64,000 bases of DNA from Thermophagus sp052400625 (lineage in GTDB: Bacteria > Bacteroidota > Bacteroidia > Bacteroidales > Marinilabiliaceae). Shown in pieces: positions 56,535-64,000 of this stretch (positions are counted from its first letter, which is position 1; each line of letters opens with the position of its first letter). Position numbers and translations under genes: made by a program. The notes beneath the pieces are model-generated. The model had not been told where the DNA came from. It did not search any database and was given only the letters and a program-made list of their open reading frames with translations. The stretch lies in NCBI GenBank assembly GCA_052400625.1, contig JBQTGH010000014.1. The stretch is one strand, 5' to 3'.

Positions 56535-57125
56535 TCAGGACAAGAGATTGCAACCAGTGCGTATAGTAATGCCATTAATGTGGAGGGTTTTGCAACCAGT
56601 GCGGCACCCTTTGCAGCCAATGCAGATAACATTACAATCGCTGCAGATGTTTCTACAGCCAATACAGATGGCATTGCAACCGTTGCAGATGTTTCTACAG
56701 CCAATGCAAATGGCTTTGCATCCGTTGCAGATGGCTTTGCAACCATTGCAGATGGTCTTGCAGCCAATGCAGAAGCCTTTACAATCAATGCAGATGGCCT
56801 TACAGCCGATGTAAAAGGTTTTACAGTCAGTGCAGATGGTTTTGCAGCCTTTGCAGAAGGCTTTGCAGCCAATGCAGGTGGTTTTGCAACCGATGTAACC
56901 GGGTTTACAGTTAATGCAGACAGGATTGCAATTAATGCAGATGGCCTTGCAGCCTATGCGGAAGGTAATGCAACCATCGAAAATGGGTATACAGTTCGCG
57001 TAGATAATATTGGGGTAGGCAGAGAAAGATCTCCTTTTCAGCGCGGAAGGGTTTGTGTCGAGTGTCAGGGTGTTTTTACCGCGTTCTGATGGCCATATAA
57101 TAAGCGTGAGATGTTTTACAGACAT
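56535..57125 (-). CDS. Cysteine-heptad repeat protein, hypothetical
   Basis: 196 aa with about 36 cysteines. After 40-45 non-repeat residues, heptads of pattern C-[KRN]-x-[IFV]-C-x-[GDN] run to the end, giving alternating CxxC and CxxxC spacing. The frame covers the whole 21-bp array without a stop; of the plus-strand frames one has stops within the array (near 56812 and 56896), the other starts only after the first units. Variation favours this strand: the invariant Cys alternates TGC/TGT, Gly uses GGT/GGC/GGA and Lys AAA/AAG. No signal peptide. Downstream is the MuiA-like gene, upstream the kinase gene, all on one strand. Function unknown; a metal-binding or redox protein is a guess. Confidence 0.45.
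   Translation of the reverse strand: MSVKHLTLIIWPSERGKNTLTLDTNPSALKRRSFSAYPNIIYANCIPIFDGCITFRIGCKAICINCNPVCINCKPGYIGCKTTCIGCKAFCKGCKTICTDCKTFYIGCKAICIDCKGFCIGCKTICNGCKAICNGCKAICIGCRNICNGCNAICIGCRNICSDCNVICIGCKGCRTGCKTLHINGITIRTGCNLLS
56544..57005. repeat. Array of about 22 degenerate 21-bp tandem repeats
   Basis: From 56544 the sequence follows a strict 21-bp period with consensus close to GGCTTTGCAGCCAATGCAGAT; I could align 22 units in register without indels. Positions of TTTGCA and TGCA are best conserved. Twenty-one bp equals two helical turns and seven codons, so every frame is repetitive. Units near 57000 fade out. Not CRISPR-like: no spacers and the units are contiguous. Confidence 0.9.
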
Positions 57126-57481
57126 CTCTTATGGCGACGCAGCCAGTGTATGGCAGTTTGCATTAAAAATGAAAATGAATCGAGAACAGCAATGTTTGAC
57201 GCCTAAAAAAACGAATATTAAAAGATACAGGCAGAGTGGAATTGATTGGATCGTGAGCAGATATGCCAATGGATTGCGTGGGACCTATGGCATGGCGCAC
57301 GGGGATCAAGGGAGAAAGGAGGAATGGAAGCCGGGGGGCACCGACAAAACGGTAATTTGCCCCCAACTGCGACTTAACCAGCCACCAGAAACGATGAACG
57401 AAAATTTAAGAACAAATATTATAGTTTTATTTGACTATAAACATAAATTAATCTTGTACGCATAAGGCCGATAAGGAAAGT
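57126..57481. other. Intergenic region upstream of the cysteine-repeat frame
   Basis: 356 bp with no gene I can support. Short open frames exist on both strands but lack any recognisable pattern. No exact TAnnTTTG box was found on the minus strand in front of the cysteine-repeat frame; an in-frame TAA lies two codons before its ATG. Confidence 0.5.
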
Positions 57482-58843
57482 TTAAGAAACGGTCGGCGGA
57501 AAGACCAAACTGAAAACCGTTCCTTTTGTGGGGATGGAACGAACATTGATTTGGCCACCATGCATACGCATGATTTGCCGTGCCAGGCTAAGGCCTATTC
57601 CACTGCCTTTCTCGCGGGTGGTGAAGAACGGAACAAAGATATCTTCCAAAAGGTCGGGGGTTATGCCGGGGCCGTTGTCTTTTATCTGAACTTCAGTTTT
57701 TTGTGCCGTGTTTTGGGAGATGTCAACGGAAATTTTACCCTCTTTTTGGTCATCAATGGCTTCTGCTGCATTCTTTATCAAATTGACCAATACCCGTGCA
57801 ATCATTTTTTCATCGGCCAAAATTGTTATTTGCGGGTTATTACATTTTAGTGAGATTTGGATCGCTGGCCAGGCGGACTGATGGAGATAGATGGTGTTTT
57901 CGGTAAGTTGACAGATCTTAACCGGTTTCAGATTGGGTTTCGGGAGCCGTGTCAGTTGACGGTAGCTTTCTACAAAACTTAAGAGCCCTGTTCCTTGCTG
58001 CTCGATAACCTGAAGTCCCTTGACGGTGTTTTGGATCATTTTTTCACTGACCGCGGAGGGCGAAATAGTTGTTCCGTCTTTTATAAAATAGTTTTTCAGA
58101 TTTTCGGAAAGAGAGGTCACCGGCGCGATGGAATTCATAATTTCGTGCGTCAGAACACGAATAAGCTTCATCCATGAATCCAGCTCTTTTTCGTTGAGCT
58201 GATCGTTGATATCTTGCATGGAAACCAGCCTCAGAGTTTGGTCTCCTTTTTTAAAAATGGTGGCTTTTATCAGGAGATTGGCAACCTTTTGATTGTTTAA
58301 TTCCAGTTTTAGCACTTTTTGTTGGTTAGGTTGTATGGACCCGATCACATTGGCCAGTTGTGGATTGTTTTTTTTCAGCTGTCTTACATGGGTGAGTTGT
58401 CTCAGATTTAATAGTTGTTTTATACTCTTGTTGGCATTGAGAATAAATCCACCGGAGTCGAATATGATTATCCCGATATCCACATGTTCGATAATGGCTT
58501 GCAGGTATTGTTCGTGTTGTCTGGTTTCGGTTTTTAATTGTTGCAGATAGTTGTTTAACTTTTGCAGATGATGATTTAATTGATTCATCATTTTGTCTTG
58601 GGTCGGATTTGGGAACGAAAGGGCAGAGTCTTCGTTTTTAACGGCTTCGAAGAAATAGTTGATTTTTCTGAACAAGCGTTGCTGTAAGGAGTACCAGCGA
58701 ACCATTAGAAAAACGATGATGAAACCGCCAAAGAGGCCGGCCTGAATATATTTCAGCCCACAGATGGCCCAACCCGTTAAGACTGAAACAACAACAGTTA
58801 GTAATAAGAGCAATAGGCTGTGTATGTGATAAGGGAGTTTCAT
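57482..58843 (-). CDS. Membrane-bound PAS sensor histidine kinase (NtrB/NtrY-like)
   Basis: 453 aa. Two N-terminal membrane helices (about 8-28 and 33-50) are followed by a coiled linker (55-110), a PAS domain (about 112-220) and a kinase core: H box with His233 (LTHEIMNSIAP), N box NLIKNAAEAIDD near 364-375, G1 DNGPGI near 396-401 and G2 GSGIGLSLARQIMRMHGG near 417-434. It should phosphorylate the NtrC-type regulator encoded about 150 bp upstream on the same strand. No periplasmic sensor domain of useful size is present. Confidence 0.93.
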   Translation of the reverse strand: MKLPYHIHSLLLLLLTVVVSVLTGWAICGLKYIQAGLFGGFIIVFLMVRWYSLQQRLFRKINYFFEAVKNEDSALSFPNPTQDKMMNQLNHHLQKLNNYLQQLKTETRQHEQYLQAIIEHVDIGIIIFDSGGFILNANKSIKQLLNLRQLTHVRQLKKNNPQLANVIGSIQPNQQKVLKLELNNQKVANLLIKATIFKKGDQTLRLVSMQDINDQLNEKELDSWMKLIRVLTHEIMNSIAPVTSLSENLKNYFIKDGTTISPSAVSEKMIQNTVKGLQVIEQQGTGLLSFVESYRQLTRLPKPNLKPVKICQLTENTIYLHQSAWPAIQISLKCNNPQITILADEKMIARVLVNLIKNAAEAIDDQKEGKISVDISQNTAQKTEVQIKDNGPGITPDLLEDIFVPFFTTREKGSGIGLSLARQIMRMHGGQINVRSIPTKGTVFSLVFPPTVS

Positions 58844-58995
58844 AAAAGTATCATTTGTCTGATTTAACGGATTTCTATCCTTCTCATGATAATCGAATGC
58901 GGAGAATAAATGCCCGGATATGTCAGTTAATAGCTGGGCATGGGGTAGAGGAAATAGTTCTAATGCTCAATCATTCAAAATTATCATGCTTTATT

Positions 58996-60369
58996 TTATT
59001 TGATATTGTACTTTTTCATTTTGTTGTAAAGTGTTTGTCGGGTGATTCCCAATTGTTCTGCGGCAGCAGTAATATTGGAAGGATATTTATCCAAGGCAGT
59101 AAGGATGAGGTGTTTTTCCATTTCTTCAAGGTTGAGAGGGGGGGCGATCATGGCATGTCCGATGCCGGTTACCGGTTTGAGAAAAAAATCATTGGGTTTG
59201 AGAATGTTACTTTCGCTTAAGATCACGGCTTTTTCGATAGAATGTTCCAATTCGCGAATATTGCCGGGCCATTGGTATCTCAAAAGTTTTTCTTCTGCCT
59301 GATGATTGATTTTTAAATGAGGTTTATGATACTTTGCAGTATATTTTTTCAGAAAAAAGTTGGCCAGAGCAAGGATGTCATCACCCCGGTCTCGCAATGG
59401 CGGAACTTCGATATGTATGGTGTTGATTCTATAGAGGAGATCTTCCCGAAATAAACCTTCCTTTACCAAGGCCGGAAGGTTACAGTTGGTGGCACTGATC
59501 AGCCGGATATCTACAGGAACGGGGTGGTTCGACCCTACACGTGTCACCTGTCGGTTTTGCAATGCGGTTAATAGTTTTGCCTGAAGATGCAGCGGAAGGT
59601 TGCCTATCTCATCGAGGAAAAGGGTTCCGTGGTTAGCAATTTCGAATTTGCCGGCTCTGTCTTCTTTGGCATCGGTAAAAGCGCCTTTTACATGTCCAAA
59701 CAGCTCACTCTCGAAGAGCGTTTCGCTAATGGCTCCCATGTCTACGCTGATGAGCATTTCATCCTTACGATGGGACAAACGGTGTATTTCCCGGGCAATC
59801 AATTCTTTTCCTGTTCCGTTCTCCCCGGTTATCAGAATGTTGGTGTCGGTTTTGGCTACCTTGCGAACCAAATTTAATACTTGCATGATTTGAGGTGAGG
59901 AGCCGATGATGTGTTTTTGCGGAGCCCTAAGACCGCTTTTCAAATCTTTCTCTCTTTGCTTAAGGGCTTTAACTTCCTTCCTGGATTGACTGAGCTGAAC
60001 TGCCGCTTTAACCGTGGCCAGGAGTTTGGTATTGTCCCATGGCTTTAAAACGAAATCGGTAGCGCCTGTTTTCAGGGCTTTTACCGCCAATTCCACATCC
60101 CCGTAAGCGGTAATCATCACCACCGATATATGCGGATATTTGGCCTTTATTTGCTGAAGCCAGTAAATACCTTCGTTTCCGGTGTTGGCGCCGGTTTTAA
60201 AGTTCATGTCCAAGAGGACAAGGTTACATGGATATTTTTCCAGAAAAGAGGTAATCCGGTTGGGATTGGTTAAACATTCCACATGATCAAATTCGGAAGA
60301 TAACAACAATTCCAATGCGGTCAGTATGCTCCTGTTGTCGTCAACGATTAAAATATTACCACTTGACAT
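58996..60369 (-). CDS. Sigma-54-dependent NtrC-family response regulator
   Basis: 457 aa. Receiver domain with Asp10, Asp11 and phosphoacceptor Asp54; AAA+ domain with Walker A GENGTGKE near 175-182 and sigma-54 contact loop GAFTDA (near 221-226) where GAFTGA is canonical; Walker B GTLFLDEIGN; and a C-terminal Fis-type HTH (NITAAAEQLGITRQTLYNKM). The loop keeps the essential Phe-Thr; a Gly-to-Asp change at the fifth position may weaken or alter sigma-54 contact. Divergent from the efflux adaptor gene, which is its probable target. Confidence 0.94.
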   Translation of the reverse strand: MSSGNILIVDDNRSILTALELLLSSEFDHVECLTNPNRITSFLEKYPCNLVLLDMNFKTGANTGNEGIYWLQQIKAKYPHISVVMITAYGDVELAVKALKTGATDFVLKPWDNTKLLATVKAAVQLSQSRKEVKALKQREKDLKSGLRAPQKHIIGSSPQIMQVLNLVRKVAKTDTNILITGENGTGKELIAREIHRLSHRKDEMLISVDMGAISETLFESELFGHVKGAFTDAKEDRAGKFEIANHGTLFLDEIGNLPLHLQAKLLTALQNRQVTRVGSNHPVPVDIRLISATNCNLPALVKEGLFREDLLYRINTIHIEVPPLRDRGDDILALANFFLKKYTAKYHKPHLKINHQAEEKLLRYQWPGNIRELEHSIEKAVILSESNILKPNDFFLKPVTGIGHAMIAPPLNLEEMEKHLILTALDKYPSNITAAAEQLGITRQTLYNKMKKYNIK

Positions 60370-60727
60370 TAATCCTTTTATTAGAGTTTAAAAATATAGC
60401 TTATATATGGGGGGGTGCAGTTGTGTCGGGACTAAAGCTTTCGAATAACAGGGGCAATTTCCGGCCTGTGATTCTAAGATGGTTCAAAGGTAGAAGTTTG
60501 GGGATGGGATTTCAACGAGGTGTCAAATTATTTTACAATTTGGCGTGTGAAATTTTTACACCCAAGATGGTTGTGCGTTTTTTTATAGGCTTGAGGGTGT
60601 GTGTTTTGATCGTTTTGGTATGGTTGTGGAATATGGAATGGTTGAAAGGTGAGCGGTTGGAAAGGTGGATTGGTTAAAAAATATTATGCTATATCTGAAT
60701 ATTGAAATTTTTTAGAACGTTAAGTTA
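60370..60727. other. Divergent intergenic region between NtrC-type regulator and efflux adaptor
   Basis: 358 bp without a credible gene. It holds a 17-bp dyad (60545-60561). I looked for a sigma-54 -24/-12 pair (TGGC-N8-TTGC) and found no good match by eye. Confidence 0.5.
60545..60561. promoter_or_regulatory. 17-bp dyad, candidate operator of the efflux operon
   Basis: GTGTGAAATTTTTACAC is symmetrical around 60553 with seven of eight pairs matched. It lies about 170 bp upstream of the adaptor start, a suitable place for an NtrC-type enhancer or a CRP/FNR-like site. Confidence 0.35.
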
Positions 60728-61978
60728 ATGGATCGAGTAATTGAAAAAAGAAAGAGGATTAGAAAACCACATGTGTATTTGGGAATGGGCGGTTTAGTGT
60801 TTCTGTTTTTTATATACCAGATTATTTGGGCCGATCATAGTTCGGTGATGCGGGTGGATAAGGATAAGTTGACCATTAGCACTGTGGAACAGGGGCTGTT
60901 TAACGATTACATTACCATTATCGGTCAGGTAGAGCCCATTGCTACCATTTATCTGGATGCCATAGAGGGTGGAAGGATAAAGGAAAAAATTATTGAAGAA
61001 GGGGCCATGGTAAAAAAGGGGGATGTCATTCTTCGTCTGGAAAACAGGCAGCTCTATCAAACCATATTAAACAGTGAAGCAGCTCTGGCCGAAAAAGAAA
61101 ATTATTTGCGCAATACTCGCATTAGCTTTGAAGCGGAAATGATTCAATCAAGACGAAACATGCTGGATAATAGATTTAGTCTACAAAGAAAACAACGAAA
61201 TTATGAGCAGTCCCAAATGTTATACGAGGAAAAATTAATTGCTAAAGAGGAGTATTTGCAGGCAAAAGAAGATTATGAATATGAGCGAGATTTGTTGGAA
61301 ATTAATCGTTTAAAGGCCAAAAACGATTCCATTATGCTAATGACCAATATGAAAACGTTGGACAATGACTTGCAAAAAATGCGACAGATGTTGGGGCTTG
61401 TTCGGGAACGACTGGACCATCTGGAAGTGAGAGCTCCGGTGGACGGACAGCTGGGAATGCTCGACGCGGAACTTGGCCAGTCCATTGCGCAGGGACAGCG
61501 AATCGGTATGATTCATGTGTTATCTGATTTTAAGGTAAAGGCTAGTGTGGATGAGCATTATATCGACCGAGTCAAAACCGGGCTGCCTTGTTCTTTCAAC
61601 AGAAATGAGGCTGAATATTCCTTACTTGTTAAAAAAGTTTATCCTGAAGTGCGAGATGGACAGTTTCAAATTGATATGGTGTTTCAAAACCAAAAACCGA
61701 AAAGCATTCGTACAGGTCAAACCTACCATATTAAAATGCAATTGGGGCAGTCGGTCCGTGCAGTGTTAATACCTCGTGGCGCCTTCTTCCAAAGTACCGG
61801 CGGACAGTGGGTCTTTGTTTTAAATGATTCCGAAACCGCGGCATACAAACGGCCGGTGAAGATAGGGAAACAGAATCCACGTTACTTTGAAGTGCTGGAA
61901 GGCCTTGAACCGGGCGAAAAAGTAATCACTTCCGGCTACGAGATGTTTGGAGATAATGAGAGGTTGGAAATAAGATAA
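60728..61978 (+). CDS. Periplasmic adaptor (membrane-fusion) protein, MacA/HlyD-like
   Basis: 416 aa. An N-terminal membrane helix (about 16-33) is followed by lipoyl/barrel-sandwich halves (IEGGRIKEKIIEEGAMVKKGDVILRLEN near 79-106, and LEVRAPVDGQLGMLDAELGQSI near 233-254), a long alpha-hairpin between them (about 110-225), and C-terminal beta domains ending in GLEPGEKVITSGYEMFGDNERLEIR. It should bridge a MacB-type transporter and an outer-membrane channel. The ATPase and permease follow about 700 bp downstream after the S23 gene insertion; no TolC-like gene is in the window. Confidence 0.92.
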   Translation: MDRVIEKRKRIRKPHVYLGMGGLVFLFFIYQIIWADHSSVMRVDKDKLTISTVEQGLFNDYITIIGQVEPIATIYLDAIEGGRIKEKIIEEGAMVKKGDVILRLENRQLYQTILNSEAALAEKENYLRNTRISFEAEMIQSRRNMLDNRFSLQRKQRNYEQSQMLYEEKLIAKEEYLQAKEDYEYERDLLEINRLKAKNDSIMLMTNMKTLDNDLQKMRQMLGLVRERLDHLEVRAPVDGQLGMLDAELGQSIAQGQRIGMIHVLSDFKVKASVDEHYIDRVKTGLPCSFNRNEAEYSLLVKKVYPEVRDGQFQIDMVFQNQKPKSIRTGQTYHIKMQLGQSVRAVLIPRGAFFQSTGGQWVFVLNDSETAAYKRPVKIGKQNPRYFEVLEGLEPGEKVITSGYEMFGDNERLEIR

Positions 61979-62021
61979 TTGCTCAGGGCATAGGGCAAAG
62001 AGCATAGAGTAGATTGAGCAA
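61979..62021. repeat. GCAT-rich repeat with 7-bp inverted ends, left flank of the S23 gene
   Basis: TTGCTCA (61979-61985) and TGAGCAA (62015-62021) are perfect inverted ends of a segment made of GGGCAT/GAGCAT-like words. GCAAAGAGCAT (61995-62005) recurs inverted at 62676-62686. Starts immediately after the adaptor stop codon. Confidence 0.55.
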
Positions 62022-62137
62022 GAAGACGGAAGAAATTTAGGGTAGGTCATCCAATGTTGTATATTATGAATTTTTTATTTTTGGAAAGAATGCAATTCGC
62101 CGAATACTAAATTGTTAGGACTTAAATTATGTAGGTT

Positions 62138-62515
62138 ATGCCGCAATTTAGATTTATGGAATTAGAAATATGGAAAGATTCTATAACCCTGAATGAAAAG
62201 TTATTTAGTTTGGCAGATGAAATAAGTGATGCGAAAAGTTTTCGTTTTGCTGAGCAGCTAAGAGCAGCCTCGTTAAGTATATCCAATAATATAGCGGAGG
62301 GTGCGGGATCTTATTCCGATAGAGACTTTGCTAATTTTTTAAACATAGCAAGGCGCTCTGTATTTGAGACGGCTAATCTTGTTTTTATTGCTCATCAACA
62401 AAGTTATATTGATACGAATTGTTTGAATAGCCTGTTGCTAGATTTGGATGTTTTAAGTCGTAAGATTTCAAAATTAAGAATGAGATTAAGAATGAATGAA
62501 GAAAAAAAAAGATAA
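62138..62515 (+). CDS. Four-helix bundle protein (S23, 23S rRNA intervening-sequence family)
   Basis: 125 aa, all-helical. ELEIWKDSITLNEKLFSLADEI, RAASLSISNNIAEGAGSYSDRDFANFLNIARRS and the last helix pair fit the S23/four-helix-bundle family, first seen in 23S rRNA insertions but mostly found in intergenic places in Bacteroidota. The family is structurally related to DGR accessory Avd proteins; no reverse transcriptase is near. Inserted between the adaptor and ATPase genes, with GCAT-rich repeats on both sides. Its role is unknown; it may be part of a small mobile or repeat-associated unit. Confidence 0.88.
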   Translation: MPQFRFMELEIWKDSITLNEKLFSLADEISDAKSFRFAEQLRAASLSISNNIAEGAGSYSDRDFANFLNIARRSVFETANLVFIAHQQSYIDTNCLNSLLLDLDVLSRKISKLRMRLRMNEEKKR

Positions 62516-62698
62516 GGATATGGCACGTTGAATAAGGGTGAATAATATCATATTTAATGATCTGTTCCCTATCCCCTATGCAACTGTATAAGAATTGATT
62601 TATATATAATCACCATGAGCTATGAAGGTATGGATAAACATTAGTGAGGGTAGCCTTCTCTAAGCCCCATGCCCCATGCTCTTTGCAATATTTAGACT
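62516..62698. repeat. GCAT-rich repeat words, right flank of the S23 gene
   Basis: CCCTATCCCCTATGCAAC (62568-62585) and CCCCATGCCCCATGCTCT (62665-62682) repeat the same words as the left flank in inverted orientation; ATGCTCTTTGC (62676-62686) is the exact inverse of 61995-62005. No target duplication is obvious. Confidence 0.5.
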
Positions 62699-63397
62699 AT
62701 GCTAAAAACAAACAACTTATCCAAAGTATTTCGCACTGAAGAGATTGAAACCAGTGCACTTGACAAGATTAATCTGCATGTTCAGAATGGTGAATTTGTG
62801 GCCATTATGGGTCCTTCGGGTTGTGGCAAATCTACTTTGCTCAACATCCTTGGATTGCTGGACAATCCTTCGGGGGGAGAATACTATTTTGATGGAACGG
62901 AAGTGGGCCGTTTAAAAGAGCGCCAGCGCACCAAACTGAGAAAGGGAAACATCGGTTTTGTATTTCAGAGTTTTAACCTGATTGACGAGCTCAATGTTTT
63001 TGAGAATGTGGAACTGCCGCTGATCTACCTTAAGTATAAAGCCAAAGAACGAAAAGAACGGGTGGAAGAAGTCCTTGACCGAATGAATATTGGACATCGA
63101 AAAAAGCATTTCCCGCAACAGCTGTCAGGGGGCCAGCAGCAAAGGGTTGCCATCGCACGCGCAGTGGTGGCCAATCCCAAATTGATTTTGGCCGATGAAC
63201 CTACCGGTAACCTCGATTCCAAAAACGGATTAGAAGTGATGCATCTGCTTTCGGAGCTGAATGGGGAAGGCACCACCATTGTGATGGTTACGCACTCCAT
63301 ACGGGATTCCGAATATGCCCACAGGGTGGTCAACCTTTTTGATGGGCATATCATCACCGAAGAGATGAAAAAGGAACTGGGGGAGATGATTTTTTAA
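62699..63397 (+). CDS. ABC transporter ATPase, MacB/LolD type
   Basis: 232 aa. Walker A GPSGCGKST near 38-46, Q-loop VFQSFNLI near 87-94, signature LSGGQQQRVAIARAV near 139-153, Walker B LILADEPTGNLDS near 162-174 and switch His in MVTHSIRDSEYAHR near 199-212. Typical ATPase of MacB-like exporters with separate permease. The permease gene follows after a hairpin. Confidence 0.96.
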   Translation: MLKTNNLSKVFRTEEIETSALDKINLHVQNGEFVAIMGPSGCGKSTLLNILGLLDNPSGGEYYFDGTEVGRLKERQRTKLRKGNIGFVFQSFNLIDELNVFENVELPLIYLKYKAKERKERVEEVLDRMNIGHRKKHFPQQLSGGQQQRVAIARAVVANPKLILADEPTGNLDSKNGLEVMHLLSELNGEGTTIVMVTHSIRDSEYAHRVVNLFDGHIITEEMKKELGEMIF

Positions 63398-63430
63398 AAG
63401 GCCGGCGTGTAGAGTAGAATAAAAAAACAT

Positions 63431-63466
63431 ATTGGTGGGAGCGAAGCGGCTCTTTATTCCACCAAT
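63431..63466 (+). promoter_or_regulatory. Hairpin between ABC ATPase and permease genes
   Basis: ATTGGTGG (63431-63438) pairs perfectly with CCACCAAT (63459-63466); GAGC/GCTC (63439-63442 and 63449-63452) continues the stem. No strong T-tract, so partial termination or mRNA stabilisation between the two transporter genes is the likely role. It ends 15 bp before the permease start. Confidence 0.5.
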
Positions 63467-63481
63467 TTTAAAATTGCGTTA

Positions 63482-64000
63482 ATGAAGACCCTTTTGATGA
63501 TATTCAGGCGACTGAAGAAGAACAAAACAGCAATGATGTTAGGTGTGTCCGGTATGGTGGCGGGCCTGGTTTGTGTGTTATTTATTTTTTTTTGGATTGT
63601 GGATGAAATCCAATACAACAGATATAATGATAAGCTTGATCGTATTTTCGTAGTGCATGCCTTTCTTGAAGGGGGCACCGAAAAGGTTCCTTTCAGGGGA
63701 TGTCCACCGGCGGTTGCGCCATCCTTGGCGAGCGAATATCCGGAGGTGATTCGGACCGCTCGATTTCTTCCGCCCTACATGGAATTTTTGCTTCAATATG
63801 AAGATAAAAAGTATCTGGAAAAAACGGCCTTTGCCGATTTCTCCCTATTCGATATCATGACTTTACCCTTTAAGTACGGGAACAGGGGCGAAGAAAATGT
63901 TGAAAACAAGATTGTGTTAACCGAAACAGCTGCCCGTAAATATTTTGGAGAGGAAAATCCTGTAGGACGCGTGATGAAATTCAATAACAATGATAATATG
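63482..64000 (+). CDS. ABC transporter permease, MacB-like, cut by the window end
   Basis: 173 codons from ATG 63482 to the window edge without a stop, so only the N-terminal part is seen. A first membrane helix (about residues 17-41, with FIFFWIVDE) is followed by the MacB periplasmic core: RYNDKLDRIFVV, EYPEVIRTARF, FADFSLFDIM, KYGNRGEEN, and IVLTETAARKYFGEENPVGRVM. It should form the transporter with the upstream ATPase and adaptor. The three remaining membrane helices lie outside the window. Confidence 0.9.
   Translation, partial: MKTLLMIFRRLKKNKTAMMLGVSGMVAGLVCVLFIFFWIVDEIQYNRYNDKLDRIFVVHAFLEGGTEKVPFRGCPPAVAPSLASEYPEVIRTARFLPPYMEFLLQYEDKKYLEKTAFADFSLFDIMTLPFKYGNRGEENVENKIVLTETAARKYFGEENPVGRVMKFNNNDNM

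Noticed and set aside
56470..56814. Plus-strand frame reading LQPMQMA-like heptads across the first half of the 21-bp array
   Set aside because: It stops at a TAA in the middle of the array and a second in-frame TAA lies further on; the repeat carries on beyond it. The minus frame covers everything without a stop.
56544..57005. CRISPR array
   Set aside because: Units are directly joined and degenerate, with no unique spacers, and no cas gene is in the window.
56580..57089. Plus-strand frame reading GFAANAD-like heptads
   Set aside because: Its first ATG lies inside the array, two units after the repeats start, and unit-to-unit variation falls mainly on its first codon positions, unlike a protein under selection.
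57055..57465. Possible gene on the plus strand after the repeat array
   Set aside because: Mixed composition, no recognisable domain, and its start overlaps the beginning of the minus-strand frame; no promoter match.
60315..60677. Possible small gene between the NtrC-type regulator and the adaptor
   Set aside because: It starts inside the regulator gene on the opposite strand and has no domain pattern; the region is better explained as a divergent control region.
62138..62515. Diversity-generating retroelement (Avd-like gene)
   Set aside because: No reverse transcriptase, template repeat or variable repeat pair was seen around it.

Overview
The window is a chromosomal segment of a Bacteroidota bacterium, most likely an anaerobic or fermentative member of the Bacteroidales/Marinilabiliales type. 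The evidence is the gene content (PorT of type IX secretion, a TamL-type lipoprotein barrel, a DUF3467 protein, class II aldolase), the conserved order rpsU-xerC-hpf-tuf-trnW-secE-nusG-rplKAJL-rpoBC, near absence of Shine-Dalgarno sites, and several matches to the Bacteroidota sigma-ABfr -7 box (TAnnTTTG). A complete [FeFe]-hydrogenase locus argues for anaerobic life. The order-level assignment is inference.

Layout. 1-7.5 kb: tail of an unknown gene, an Ldh2-type dehydrogenase, a lipoprotein serpin, a secreted GH78 alpha-L-rhamnosidase and an SDR oxidoreductase, separated by long AT-rich gaps. 7.6-19.8 kb: housekeeping genes (small-type PurL, MenG/UbiE, PorT, a COG2509 flavoprotein, a SpoU rRNA methylase, TamL, fructose-bisphosphate aldolase, a sodium/neurotransmitter-type symporter, a membrane-anchored helix-hairpin-helix protein). 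20-34.6 kb: the translation/transcription block from rpsU to rpoC, with tRNA-Trp and hairpins at rpsU/xerC, hpf/tuf, tuf/trnW, rplL/rpoB, rpoB/rpoC and after rpoC. 34.7-43.2 kb: DUF3467, a GH3-beta-lactamase fusion, RarA, KdsA, an M48 lipoprotein protease, an AlbA_2 protein and a UspA-like protein.

43.7-53.7 kb: an [FeFe]-hydrogenase locus in one orientation. A six-gene front module (two DRTGG proteins, two GHKL ATPases, a hydrogenase-like Fe-S protein that keeps the H-cluster cysteines but has lost the proton-transfer cysteine, and a PHP phosphoesterase) precedes a thioredoxin-like ferredoxin, HydB, HydA, HydC and the maturase HydG. The catalytic trimer should couple NADH and ferredoxin to H2; the front module looks like a sensing or signalling arm. 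HydE and HydF are not in the window.

53.7-64 kb: PanE and a DUF4139 protein, then an array of about 22 degenerate 21-bp repeats. On the minus strand this reads through without a stop as a roughly 36-cysteine heptad-repeat protein; this is the most unusual object in the window. A sensor kinase/NtrC-type regulator pair follows, and diverging from it a MacA-like adaptor, MacB-like ATPase and MacB-like permease (cut by the window end). A four-helix-bundle (S23) gene flanked by GCAT-rich repeats sits between adaptor and ATPase.

Limits: everything is read by eye without alignments. Promoter and operator calls are consensus matches only, and gene symbols rest on motifs, length and synteny.
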